Of a stretch of DNA of 64,000 nucleotides, positions 33,728 to 42,760 are shown piece by piece (position 1 is the stretch's first letter; every line of letters begins with the position of its first letter). The stretch comes from Spirochaetia bacterium (lineage in GTDB: Bacteria > Spirochaetota > Spirochaetia > Treponematales > Treponemataceae). The notes under the pieces were generated by a model. The model was not told the DNA's origin, did no database searches, and saw nothing but the letters and a program-made list of their open reading frames with translations. The stretch is from positions 124,001 through 188,000 of the forward strand of contig CAAGGF010000018.1 of NCBI GenBank assembly GCA_900769325.1, in the 5' to 3' direction. The position numbers and the translations under genes were made by a program.

Positions 33728-35107
33728 TTATTCAGATGACGGAAGATATTTTTCAATCAAATTATCTGGAATTCGGTACAATTCTTCTTTTGGAAGTTCA
33801 GATAAAATATCCCAACCGATTTCAAGCGTTTTTTCGATTGTACGGTTTTCGTATTCTCCCTGAGTAAAAAATTCGTTTTCAAGCCTGTTACCGAATTTTA
33901 AATATTTTCTATCAATTGGAGAAAGTTCTTCCTCACCGATAATTGATGCAAGATTTCTTACCGATTTTACTTTTGAATACGCGGCAAAAAGCTGACTTGA
34001 AACGCATGCGTGATCTTCGCGGGTCATTTTTTCACCGATTCCGTCTTTCATAAGGCGGCTTAAACTTGGAAGACCTGAAACAGGAGGATAAACGCCTTTC
34101 TGAGAAAGTTCACGGTCCAAAACAATCTGACCTTCTGTAATATAGCCAGTCAAATCTGGAATCGGGTGGCTTATGTCGTCGTTCGGCATTGTAAGAATCG
34201 GAATCTGCGTAATAGAACCGGGAGAACTTTTTATTTTTCCTGCCCGCTCGTAAAGTTCTGCAAGGTCGGAATAAAGATATCCAGGATAACCTTTTCTTCC
34301 AGGAACTTCGCCACGCGTAGTCGAAATTTCACGCAAAGCCTCGCAATAGTTTGTCATATCTGTCATCACGACAAGAACATGCATTCCTTTTTCATACGCA
34401 AGATATTCAGCGGCCGTCAACGCACACCGAGGAGTTATAATTCGTTCAATTGAAGGAGCATCAGCCAAAGACTGAAACATTACAACTTTTGAAAGAACTC
34501 CAGATTCCTCGAAAGTGTCTCTGAAAAAACGGGCAACATCGTATTTAATTCCCATGCCGGCAAAAACCATTACAAACTGATCGTCACTGTTTCTCAACTT
34601 TGCCTGACGAATAATCTGAGCGGCAAGTTTATTGTGCGGAAGGCCGTTTCCTGAAAAAATCGGAAGTTTCTGACCGCGCACAAGAGAATTCATTCCGTCA
34701 ATCGCAGAAATTCCAGTCTGAATAAAATCCCTTGGATAATCACGCGAATACGGATTTATAGGATTTCCGTTTACATTCATAAATTTTGAAGAAATAATTT
34801 CCGGATATCCGTCAACAGGTTTTCCAAGCCCATTAAAAACCCTGCCCAGAAGACCAAGCCCAACCCTCAATTCAAGAGGCTTTTCAAGGAATTCAAAAGA
34901 AGAATCGTTTATGTCAATTCCAGTGGTGTCCCCGAAAATCTGAACAATCGCAGAAGAATCTGAAACATCGATTACTCGCCCTGCCCTTTTTTCACCTGAT
35001 TTATCACGGACAAAAACAGTTTCGCCGTAAAAAACTTTTTCAGGTCTCTCAACGACAACAATCGGACCGTCAACAGAAATAACTCCTCTATATTCTATGC
35101 CTTTCAT
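33728..35107 (-). CDS. atpB: V-type ATP synthase subunit B
   Basis: Non-catalytic nucleotide-binding subunit of the V1 head. It is 459 residues. [51 protein letters not shown] (a degenerate P-loop without GKT, as expected for B) and [16 protein letters not shown] are present. It lies 23 bases after atpA. Confidence 0.96.
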   Translation of the reverse strand: MKGIEYRGVISVDGPIVVVERPEKVFYGETVFVRDKSGEKRAGRVIDVSDSSAIVQIFGDTTGIDINDSSFEFLEKPLELRVGLGLLGRVFNGLGKPVDGYPEIISSKFMNVNGNPINPYSRDYPRDFIQTGISAIDGMNSLVRGQKLPIFSGNGLPHNKLAAQIIRQAKLRNSDDQFVMVFAGMGIKYDVARFFRDTFEESGVLSKVVMFQSLADAPSIERIITPRCALTAAEYLAYEKGMHVLVVMTDMTNYCEALREISTTRGEVPGRKGYPGYLYSDLAELYERAGKIKSSPGSITQIPILTMPNDDISHPIPDLTGYITEGQIVLDRELSQKGVYPPVSGLPSLSRLMKDGIGEKMTREDHACVSSQLFAAYSKVKSVRNLASIIGEEELSPIDRKYLKFGNRLENEFFTQGEYENRTIEKTLEIGWDILSELPKEELYRIPDNLIEKYLPSSE

Positions 35108-35130
35108 AATAATTCCTCAAAACCTGATGA

Positions 35131-36906
35131 TTAACTTGCCCCGTAAACCGATTCAAGTTCTTTAAACTGCTCGTCTATGTGAATCTGAACATTCTGAAGT
35201 TTTTCAAGTTCAGTATTTTCATAATCGTATTTGATTCTGACTATTTCATCAGAAATTTTTAATTCAAGAACTTTCGCAAGAGGACAGTTTTTTTCAAGCA
35301 AAGCCTTACAACGCTCGTAATATTTTAAAATATAATCAAGAATCATAATCTGTTTTTCACTTGCACAGTACATGTCAACTTTATCGAAAGAATTTTGCTG
35401 CAAAAATCCATTTTTTATCATTTCGGAAACTTTAAGCACAAGCCTGTCTGAATCAGGAAGGGCATCAGGACCGATTAAGTGAACAATCTGTTCAAGGCGC
35501 TGTTCCTTTTTCAAAAGTTCAAGAGATTGTTTTCGCAATTTTGACCACAGAGGATTATGCTTTTCCCACCAGTCTTTTACTTCATCTGCGTATTCCGAAT
35601 AAGAATCTATCCAGCCGATTGCAGGATAATGCCTTGAATTTGCAAGTTCCCTGTCTAACGCCCAGAAACACCTGATAAAGCGCTTTGTATGCTGCGTAAC
35701 CGGTTCAGAAAAATCGCCGCCGGGAGGAGAGACTGCCCCGATAATCGAAACAGAGCCTTCAAGCTGATTTAAATTTTTTGTCCGCCCTGACCTTTCGTAG
35801 AATGCAGCAAGCCTTGTTGGTAAATAAGCCGGAAAACCTTCTTCTGCAGGCATTTCTTCCATACGACCGGAAAGTTCCCTTAACGCTTCTGCCCAGCGGG
35901 AAGTAGAATCTGCCATAATTGCAACATTCATTCCCATATCGCGGAAATATTCTGCAAGCGTAATTCCTGAATAAAGAGAAACTTCGCGTGCTGCAACAGG
36001 CATATTTGAAGTGTTTGCAATTAAAATCGTGCGTTCCATAATCGAACGGCCTGTTCTAGGGTCAATAAGTTCAGGGAATTCAGTTAAAACTTCTGTCATT
36101 TCGTTTCCCCTCTCTCCGCACCCGATATAGACGATTAAATCTGCATCGCACCACTTTGCAATAGAATGCTGCGTCATAGTTTTACCGGTTCCAAAGCCGC
36201 CCGGAATTGCAGCAGTTCCGCCTTTTGAAAGAGGGAAGAACACATCGATTACGCGAAGTCCTGTTACAAGAGGTTCTGAAACCGCAAGTTTTTCTGTATA
36301 AGGACGAGGTTTTCTTACAGGCCAATACTGAGAAAGCCTGATTTCTTCATCGAGTTCAGTGAATGCAATCACATCGTCTACAGAATAATCGCCTTCACCT
36401 TTGAAAGTTTTTAAAACACGACCGCGAATATAAGGCGGAACCATAATTGAATGCCGAATCGAAGGAGTTTCATCAACATAGCCTAAAACCATTCCCGGAA
36501 AAATCGGATTTCCTTCTTTTACGAAAGAAGATTCATAATAAGCTTGAGTAAAATGCCATTTTTTTTGCGTATCTAAAGGTTCAGTTCTCACCCCCGGAAG
36601 CAAAAACGCACCAGTTTCTTCTGCCATTTTTGAAAGCGGCCTCTGTATTCCGTCGTAAATTGAACCGACAAGACCTGGACCCAATTTTAACGACAAAGGC
36701 CTCTCCGTGCTCACGATTTTTTCACCGACAGACATTCCGATTACATCTTCGTAAACCTGAACAGTAGTATTTCCTTTATTTTGCCTGATAATTTCACCAA
36801 TAAGACGCTTTTCACCGACATCGACTAAATCGTAAAGTCCGGCTCCGTCAAGTCCTTCTGCATAAATAATCGGGCCTGTAATCCGGGTAATTTTTCCTTC
36901 AATCAT
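35131..36906 (-). CDS. atpA: V-type ATP synthase catalytic subunit A
   Basis: Catalytic subunit, 591 residues. It has the A-type bulge domain (about 90-200) missing from F-type beta subunits. Walker A GGFGTGKT is near 235, followed by [27 protein letters not shown] and [14 protein letters not shown]. All catalytic residues expected for ATP turnover appear present. GAGGG precedes the ATG. Confidence 0.97.
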   Translation of the reverse strand: MIEGKITRITGPIIYAEGLDGAGLYDLVDVGEKRLIGEIIRQNKGNTTVQVYEDVIGMSVGEKIVSTERPLSLKLGPGLVGSIYDGIQRPLSKMAEETGAFLLPGVRTEPLDTQKKWHFTQAYYESSFVKEGNPIFPGMVLGYVDETPSIRHSIMVPPYIRGRVLKTFKGEGDYSVDDVIAFTELDEEIRLSQYWPVRKPRPYTEKLAVSEPLVTGLRVIDVFFPLSKGGTAAIPGGFGTGKTMTQHSIAKWCDADLIVYIGCGERGNEMTEVLTEFPELIDPRTGRSIMERTILIANTSNMPVAAREVSLYSGITLAEYFRDMGMNVAIMADSTSRWAEALRELSGRMEEMPAEEGFPAYLPTRLAAFYERSGRTKNLNQLEGSVSIIGAVSPPGGDFSEPVTQHTKRFIRCFWALDRELANSRHYPAIGWIDSYSEYADEVKDWWEKHNPLWSKLRKQSLELLKKEQRLEQIVHLIGPDALPDSDRLVLKVSEMIKNGFLQQNSFDKVDMYCASEKQIMILDYILKYYERCKALLEKNCPLAKVLELKISDEIVRIKYDYENTELEKLQNVQIHIDEQFKELESVYGAS

Positions 36907-36912
36907 TTGTAA

Positions 36913-37545
36913 CTAAAGCCTCCCTTCAAACAATGCGTTAAACAATTCTTCACGGTTTTCATCTTCAATCTGTGAAAAAATTTCTGAAAGCGTCATTCTG
37001 ATTCTAACAGATTTATCCTCTGCCTCAAGAATTATTCCTTCTTTAAATGAAAGATTTAAAGGCTCTTCCACAAGAATTTTGTTGAATTCTGTTTTTTCGA
37101 CCTTTAAAAGAGCACTTCCAAAAATTTCAGAAAGTTTTTTCTCACAGGATTTTAAATCAAAGCCGTAAATATATGCCAGAACTTTTTTTGATTCTATTAA
37201 CGAGAAATACTTTTTTGATTTGTTAATTACAAGAGAAAGCCTTTCATCTTCAGTTAAAGAATTTAAAAATTCGTTTATGTTTTCAGAAAAAGCGTTCTGA
37301 ATGAATTTTACGAGAAACCTCTGTTTTTCAAGCGGAAAAGAATTTAATTTATCGTTTTCAAAATCCTTTATTTTTTCATCAAAGAACAAAGATTTTTCTT
37401 TTTTTACCGCCTCAAGTCTTTCAGAAACAGATTCAAGAAGTTTTTTTGCCTCTTCTTCTGTTTTTCTTAAAATTTTCTCTGCTTTTTTTCTAGCATCAGA
37501 TTCTATTTCTTTGTCTAATATTTCTGTAGAGCGTAATTCTTCCAT
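36913..37545 (-). CDS. atpE: V-type ATP synthase subunit E (peripheral stalk)
   Basis: 210 residues. An N-terminal coiled coil rich in Lys/Glu (ARKKAEKILRKTEEEAKKLL) is followed by a C-terminal globular domain that contacts the A3B3 head (GIILEAEDKSVRIRMTLSEIF). Together with the small coiled-coil gene at 41336 it would form the E/G stator. Short gaps on both sides. Confidence 0.85.
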   Translation of the reverse strand: MEELRSTEILDKEIESDARKKAEKILRKTEEEAKKLLESVSERLEAVKKEKSLFFDEKIKDFENDKLNSFPLEKQRFLVKFIQNAFSENINEFLNSLTEDERLSLVINKSKKYFSLIESKKVLAYIYGFDLKSCEKKLSEIFGSALLKVEKTEFNKILVEEPLNLSFKEGIILEAEDKSVRIRMTLSEIFSQIEDENREELFNALFEGRL

Positions 37546-37562
37546 AATTTTTAGAGATTTCC

Positions 37563-37895
37563 TTAAATTTGAACACCGATTGCTTCACGAATTGATTCAG
37601 TCAATGTTTTTTTATTGTGAAGCCGCCCTTCAAGCCCCGGAATTTCAACAATAAGCGGATACTGACCTTTTTTCTGCCATTCGATTTCTTCGTTTTCGAT
37701 AAGGCTTGCAGCCGCTTCAGTTAAAATTAAAACGCGGGGAAGTTCTTCGCAAGGCGTTGAAATTTCTGTCTTCTGCCCGGTAACACGATAAAACGCTTCA
37801 AGAACTTCTTCACGAGTATAGGCAACTTTTCCTTCTACGCCCGTCAGTTTAAACGCTAAAACGAGTTCCCGGTCTCCAATAATATAAAATTTCAA
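37563..37895 (-). CDS. atpF: V-type ATP synthase subunit F
   Basis: 110 residues, normal for the regulatory central-stalk F subunit. MKFYIIGDRELVLAFKLTGVEG and LILTEAAASLI followed by YPLIVEIPG are the family pattern. It lies between subunits K and E genes. Confidence 0.9.
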   Translation of the reverse strand: MKFYIIGDRELVLAFKLTGVEGKVAYTREEVLEAFYRVTGQKTEISTPCEELPRVLILTEAAASLIENEEIEWQKKGQYPLIVEIPGLEGRLHNKKTLTESIREAIGVQI

Positions 37896-37907
37896 AACAA
37901 TGCCTTT

Positions 37908-38240
37908 TTACATTACGATAATCAAAAGCCCTACAAGAAAGCCCCAAAGACAGATACCTTCTGCAAGACCAACGAACGGCAACGCTTTTCCAGAAACTTC
38001 AGGATTTTCAGCAAGAGCACCCATAGCAGCAGAACCGATTTTTCCTACTGCAAGGCCGCCACCGATACACGCAAAACCTACTGCAAGGGCTGCGGCAATA
38101 TATTTTACTGCGGAATTTCCAGAAGATTTTGCTTCTTCAACAACCGGAGTTTCTTCTGTAGAAGAAGAATCCTCTGCGACAAGTCCTGTAAGACAAACTG
38201 AAAAAAGAATGGAAATCACGAAAAGTAGTTTTTTGTTCAT
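37908..38240 (-). CDS. atpK: V-type ATP synthase subunit K (rotor ring proteolipid)
   Basis: 110 residues. It begins with a signal-peptide-like segment (KKLLFVISILFSVCLTG), then a Ser/Glu-rich linker of about 25 residues, then a single two-helix hairpin of about 70 residues. Helix 1 has FACIGGGLAVGKIGSAAMG; helix 2 has PFVGLAEGICLWGFLVGLL with the ion-carrying Glu. The Gln and the Ser/Thr after Glu seen in sodium-binding rings are not evident, so protons are the likelier ion (inference). GAGG precedes the ATG, and a stem-loop lies upstream in the 79-base gap to atpI. Confidence 0.9.
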   Translation of the reverse strand: MNKKLLFVISILFSVCLTGLVAEDSSSTEETPVVEEAKSSGNSAVKYIAAALAVGFACIGGGLAVGKIGSAAMGALAENPEVSGKALPFVGLAEGICLWGFLVGLLIIVM

Positions 38241-38267
38241 TTTAAAACCTCGAAAAAATTTATTTTT

Positions 38268-38308
38268 AGAGTTACTTCAAAAACGCAAAAGATTTTAAAG
38301 ATAACTCT
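38268..38308 (-). promoter_or_regulatory. Stem-loop between atpI and atpK
   Basis: AGAGTTA/TAACTCT (38268-38274 with 38302-38308), seven pairs with a long loop, in the only sizeable gap among the ATPase genes. It is not followed by a clean T run. It might set the higher output needed for the ring subunit; this is inference. Confidence 0.35.
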
Positions 38309-38319
38309 TGAATCAAACT

Positions 38320-40302
38320 TTATTTATTCCCGTAATGAAAAACCAGCGGAGAAAATTCTGAACCAGTTTCATTAAAGAATTTTCCAAAAAATTCATAATA
38401 CTGAAGGCGCACAACCTGAATTGCAACAATCATTCCTTCAAGTACGATGACAATCACATTCCCGATAATAAGAACTAAAACACCCAAAGGACCGGCTGCA
38501 ATTTCTGTCATAAAATTAATTATAAAACCTAAAACTGCATGAGCGATTGCAAATGCCCCGACCCTAAGAAAACTGACAGTATTTGAAAGATAATTTGATA
38601 TAACTTCTATTAATTCAACGATTCCCGTGATAAGCAGAGAACCGAGCCCGTTTTCTACAGGTTTTTCACCTTTTAAAAGCCGTTCAAAAGGATGAGAAAA
38701 AGATGCAAAAAAGAGCGTTATTCCGATTACAATCCAGTCATACACAGCCGGAACATGATGGAAAAACGCAAGCCTTACGGCAAAAACAACTACATACCAG
38801 AAGAAAAGTGCACCAGCAAGCCCTGATTTCCCGAAAAGAGCCTCGCCCCATTTTTTTAGCATGAATTTATTCACGATATTTATTACAAGACCAACTGTAT
38901 TAATCACAAAACCGACAGCGACCGCAATTCCAAAAACTAAAAACATTATTTTCACGGAAGATGGATCTGACTGCGGCATAAGTTTTAAAATCGGTGCATG
39001 AGGATTTCCAAAAAGACCGGTAACCCAAAGAGCAAAAGGTCTTAAAACAGTTTCGTTCGTAAAAAATTCTCCCGTAATAAGCCCCATCACAGAACTTGTA
39101 AGTCCGATTGCAATAAAAATCGGTGCAAATTTATTCCAGCCTGAAACTTTAATCACATTAAATGCCATTAAAATTCCTGCAAGAAGGAAAACGAGTCCCT
39201 GTCCCAAATCCCCAAACATCATTCCGAATAAAAGCGTGAAAAAAATCGCAACAAAAGGTGTCGGATCGATTGTTCCGTAAACTGGAGAACCGTAACTGAA
39301 AATCATCCTTTCAAATGCACTGACAAATTTTCCGTGCTTTAATTTTACCGGAACCTGCTCCTTTCCCTGAACGACAGAAAGAATTTCTTCAGGTTTATAT
39401 TCACGGATTGCGATTCGGCCTTCTGTAAGTTCATCAAGCCCTTTCATAAAATCGCCTGACAAATCTTTCGGAATCCAGCCTGAAATCCTGTAAACCATCG
39501 AAGTTGATTCAAGGTTACGTTTTATATTTTGAATCTGCATTCCGACACAGAAAACTTTTATGAGATTTAAAAGAGTATCTTTGTGCGTAACTGCAAAATT
39601 TTCTTTTTCTTCTTCAAGATTTTTAAGTCGTTTTTCAGATTCTTCGCTCTGATTTTTTAAGCCTTCAAGTGCGTCTTCAGGAATTCCTTTAAAATCTTTC
39701 GGGATTTCCATTGAAACAAAACCGAATTTTTTAAGTTCCGTGGAAAGGGCAAAACGACTTTTTTTAGAACTTGCAGCAAGAATTCTAGAACCGTCATCAC
39801 CTAAAGAAATTATTACAGCGTGTTCTCCAAGTGCTTCCCGTAAATCGTTGACTTTTGACGGCTCAATTTTTCCGATTTGAAGCGAAAGAAATGAAAGGCT
39901 GTCAAGTTCACTGAATGAAACCTGAAGATTTGAAAACGCCCTCGCTTCTTTGTACGCCTCTGAAACTTTATGATATTCTTCCGTCTGCGCCTTATACCGT
40001 TCTTTTAAATCGTTTATGCTGTTTAAAATTTTATACGCTTCATCGCGATCGCTTTCTGTAGGTGAAGAACAAGTAAGATTCTGCTCCGGTAAATCAGGAA
40101 TATTTAAAAAAGTGCGGACAGCCTGCATCTGATCGTAAAGTTCGCAATCGATGTCAGGCTCAGATGAAGCATTTTTTGTCTCTGTAGAATTTTTGCTTTT
40201 AATCTGAAAATTCCCATTTTTACCAAGATATTCGATTACAGAAGAAATATCCTGACTTAAAGTCATCAGTTCGATTAAACGCATTTCTGTAGTTCTAGCC
40301 AT
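38320..40302 (-). CDS. atpI: V-type ATP synthase subunit I (membrane stator, a-subunit type)
   Basis: 660 residues. An N-terminal cytoplasmic half of about 340 residues with coiled coils is followed by about seven or eight membrane spans. FGMMFGDLGQGLVFLLAGI, NTVSFLRVGAFAIAHAVLG (with the essential Arg) and a C-terminal helix ending FYGKFFNETGSEFSPL-like are family signatures. Forms the ion half-channels against the K ring. Confidence 0.95.
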   Translation of the reverse strand: MARTTEMRLIELMTLSQDISSVIEYLGKNGNFQIKSKNSTETKNASSEPDIDCELYDQMQAVRTFLNIPDLPEQNLTCSSPTESDRDEAYKILNSINDLKERYKAQTEEYHKVSEAYKEARAFSNLQVSFSELDSLSFLSLQIGKIEPSKVNDLREALGEHAVIISLGDDGSRILAASSKKSRFALSTELKKFGFVSMEIPKDFKGIPEDALEGLKNQSEESEKRLKNLEEEKENFAVTHKDTLLNLIKVFCVGMQIQNIKRNLESTSMVYRISGWIPKDLSGDFMKGLDELTEGRIAIREYKPEEILSVVQGKEQVPVKLKHGKFVSAFERMIFSYGSPVYGTIDPTPFVAIFFTLLFGMMFGDLGQGLVFLLAGILMAFNVIKVSGWNKFAPIFIAIGLTSSVMGLITGEFFTNETVLRPFALWVTGLFGNPHAPILKLMPQSDPSSVKIMFLVFGIAVAVGFVINTVGLVINIVNKFMLKKWGEALFGKSGLAGALFFWYVVVFAVRLAFFHHVPAVYDWIVIGITLFFASFSHPFERLLKGEKPVENGLGSLLITGIVELIEVISNYLSNTVSFLRVGAFAIAHAVLGFIINFMTEIAAGPLGVLVLIIGNVIVIVLEGMIVAIQVVRLQYYEFFGKFFNETGSEFSPLVFHYGNK

Positions 40303-40311
40303 TTTTCCACC

Positions 40312-41328
40312 CTATTGTATTTGAATTCCTGCAGCGTACAGGGAATCTTTTAAATCTGCTCCAAGGCGAATACGCTCAACGCTCGCCCTTATGACATTTA
40401 CTTCCTGAATTTTTAAAAAGAAGAACATCACAAGCGGAATTTCTGTCATTGGAAATTTATGAAACATCGAAAAAGTCTGTTTTGTCTGTTTGACGCGAAT
40501 CTGGTGTTCAATCCACAGCGGGTCAATTTTCCAGACAGAACCTTCTTCATGCGGATTTAAAAGGTCGTCAAGTCCGCTCTCTTTCCATTCTTCGTATGAA
40601 TCAACCGGCTTATCAAGAATTTTCAAAACCTTTTTACAGATTGGATCTTTTGCACTCACAGAATCAGTAACATAAAGAAGATTTTTTCGAATTTCGTCTT
40701 CATTCATTTTGTAAAAAACTTTAAGCCGCAATGCCCAAACAATATTTTTTAAAGAATAATATTCTGTAAAAAATGCAATAAGTTCTTTTCTGGTTTTATA
40801 AGAAGATTTTTCAAGCGAATGCCAGAAATAATGAAGTTCCTGAATATCAAGCGTATGATTTACCCGCTGCATTTTTTTTAATTCAGGAACCTGATTTATC
40901 CATGAAAAACGGGAATTCGCAGTTATCGCTTTTATATCCGGCCATTTTTCATAATCCAGAAGATCGTATTTTCCAAGACGCACAGGATGAGGATGATTTT
41001 GTTCGCCAATGCACAAGGCAGAAACAATTGCACTTAAATTTTCAATATCAAAACGCTGAAGCAAAGTTACAAGAAATTCCGGGGGATTATCGTAACATTC
41101 TATAAGAGAAATGTACTGATTTACACACATCTGGGCTGCTTCTTTTTCAAGACGGGTTGCAAGCATTGCCTCTGGAACTTGAGGAACTGGCGTGTGAAAA
41201 ACATTTTCCCAAATTTCTGCAAGATTTTTTGCATTTAAAAGAATCAGTGCATTTTTACCAAGGAAAGATTTTGCAAGCATTCCGCACGCTTTTGCATATA
41301 CATAAGAAGAAGCACAAGATTTGTCCAT
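40312..41328 (-). CDS. atpC: V-type ATP synthase subunit C
   Basis: 338 residues, helical, with the V-ATPase C/d-subunit pattern: YVYAKACGMLAKSF at the start, RFDIENLSAIVSA, YYSLKNIVWALRLKVFY and a C-terminal PLVMFFFLKIQEVNVIRASVER. It caps the rotor ring and links it to the central stalk. The similarity to well-known C subunits is by pattern and position rather than a short diagnostic motif. Confidence 0.85.
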   Translation of the reverse strand: MDKSCASSYVYAKACGMLAKSFLGKNALILLNAKNLAEIWENVFHTPVPQVPEAMLATRLEKEAAQMCVNQYISLIECYDNPPEFLVTLLQRFDIENLSAIVSALCIGEQNHPHPVRLGKYDLLDYEKWPDIKAITANSRFSWINQVPELKKMQRVNHTLDIQELHYFWHSLEKSSYKTRKELIAFFTEYYSLKNIVWALRLKVFYKMNEDEIRKNLLYVTDSVSAKDPICKKVLKILDKPVDSYEEWKESGLDDLLNPHEEGSVWKIDPLWIEHQIRVKQTKQTFSMFHKFPMTEIPLVMFFFLKIQEVNVIRASVERIRLGADLKDSLYAAGIQIQ

Positions 41329-41335
41329 AAAACGC

Positions 41336-41644
41336 CTACTTTTGAAGAATTTTCTGAAGGACTTTTCTAAAATTATCTTTATTTTGAACAGTATTTTTTA
41401 CAGACTGAATGTATTCGTCCATTTTTTTTCTGTGGTTTTCAGCAATTAAATTAATTCTCTGATTATAATTTTCTTCCAATGACTGAATGAGTTTCTCGTA
41501 TTCTGAATTAAACTGAACTTCTGTTTCATGGCGAACTTTGCAGAGTTTTTCGTTGGATGAATTTTGAGCGTTTTTTACAAGCTCGTTAGCCCTCTGTTCA
41601 ACTTCTATTAAATGCGTAATGACATTTACTTCTGACTGAGACAT
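41336..41644 (-). CDS. V-type ATP synthase subunit G-like stalk protein
   Basis: 102 residues, almost entirely one coiled coil rich in Glu, Gln, Asn and Lys (VITHLIEVEQRANELVKNAQ). There is no signal peptide or membrane span. Its length, coiled coil and first place in the ATPase gene run match the G/H peripheral-stalk subunit that pairs with E. The assignment rests on context as much as sequence. Confidence 0.7.
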   Translation of the reverse strand: MSQSEVNVITHLIEVEQRANELVKNAQNSSNEKLCKVRHETEVQFNSEYEKLIQSLEENYNQRINLIAENHRKKMDEYIQSVKNTVQNKDNFRKVLQKILQK

Positions 41645-41676
41645 AGTTCCTCCCGAATCCGCAATAAGGGAAATTT

Positions 41677-42144
41677 TTACTGACTTTCAAACTCTCTTAC
41701 GATATTTAAAACTTCTTCCTGACTTTCAGCCTTTAAAAGATTTTCATAAAATTCTTCTGACTGAAAATCGTGTGCACAACAGGCGAGATTTTTTAAATGT
41801 TCATTTGAATTCTTTGAATCAAAAATAAACATTACGACAACATGAACCATTTCACAGCCTGAAGAATCACCTTCATCTGTATAATCGATTCCAGCCCTGC
41901 TCAAACCCAGAATACAATAAGTTTTTTCTATACCGGAAATACTTGCATGCGGAATCGCAATTCCTTTTTTAACGCAGGTACTCATGAGTTCTTCGCGGCT
42001 GAAAAGGGCACTTAAAACAGCATCACGATTTAAAGAAGAATCTATATGAATTATTGCTTCGACCATTTCAGCAAAAAGTTCTTCTTTTTCGGTGCTTTCA
42101 AGATTTAAAATAATGTTTTCTTTTTTAAGTAAATCGCTTAACAT
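41677..42144 (-). CDS. PTS IIA-type regulatory protein (PtsN-like)
   Basis: 155 residues of the fructose/nitrogen EIIA fold. The phospho-acceptor is His66 in KKGIAIPHA. It stands alone with no IIB or IIC gene near, so a regulatory role like EIIA-Ntr is more likely than sugar transport. Its ATG shares one base with the secG stop. The V-ATPase run begins 32 bases further on, so it may be co-transcribed with it. Confidence 0.85.
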   Translation of the reverse strand: MLSDLLKKENIILNLESTEKEELFAEMVEAIIHIDSSLNRDAVLSALFSREELMSTCVKKGIAIPHASISGIEKTYCILGLSRAGIDYTDEGDSSGCEMVHVVVMFIFDSKNSNEHLKNLACCAHDFQSEEFYENLLKAESQEEVLNIVREFESQ

Positions 42145-42485
42145 TACTGGTTGTTTTCTTGAGATAATTCTTCAACTGGCACAGCAGAATCTGTTTTAAT
42201 TTCTGACTGTTCAATTGGCTGAACGCTTTCTGCGATTTCATCTGCGGTTTTTACTTTTTCACCTTTTGAAAGGAAAGCAAGAACTAAAGCGAGCACGAAA
42301 AACAGAATTACCAGAACGCGTGTTGTTTTTGTAAGAATAGAAGCAGAATGTGAGCCGAATGCCTGAGTTCCGCGTCCACCAAAAATACCGCCCATGCCGT
42401 TTTGACCGTCATCCTGAACAAGAACAAGAAGAATCAAAAGAACACAAACGATTACAAAAGCAACTGTAAGAAGAACATTAACCAT
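42144..42485 (-). CDS. secG: Preprotein translocase subunit SecG
   Basis: 113 residues from the ATG at 42483-42485 (GGGAG seven bases upstream; an in-frame ATG twelve bases earlier lies in that site). Two membrane spans (about 2-22 and 52-72) flank the conserved VLVQDDGQNGMGGIFGGRG loop and QAFGS. An acidic C-terminal tail follows. Part of SecYEG. Confidence 0.94.
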   Translation of the reverse strand: MVNVLLTVAFVIVCVLLILLVLVQDDGQNGMGGIFGGRGTQAFGSHSASILTKTTRVLVILFFVLALVLAFLSKGEKVKTADEIAESVQPIEQSEIKTDSAVPVEELSQENNQ

Positions 42486-42683
42486 AATAACTCCCATAAA
42501 AAGCCGAAAAAAATTTTTAAAGGCTTTCTATATTGTTCACACTGTAATAAAAATAAAATTCAGTATGTTTTATTAAATTGATTTACTCATTCTAATAGAA
42601 AAAAGAAAAATTTGCAACCATAAAAAATCCCATGAAAAATCAGTTTGTCCTCCCCAGACTGTCTAAAAACTTATTTTCCAAAT

Positions 42684-42753
42684 GTCAGCCCAAACTCGTT
42701 TCGGGGTCTATACGCTATATATAATGCGGATTCTGAAACTAGTTCAGAATGAC
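42684..42753. repeat. Degenerate inverted pair of the GTCATTCCGAA-type dispersed repeat
   Basis: GTCA-CC-AAACTCGTTTCGG-GTC (42684-42708) faces its reversed relative GATTCTGAAACTAGTTCAGAATGAC (42729-42753) across 20 bases. The same core occurs at 54970. It lies in the gap between hflX and secG and could fold as a long hairpin ending hflX transcription. Confidence 0.6.
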
Positions 42754-42760
42754 ATTATTT

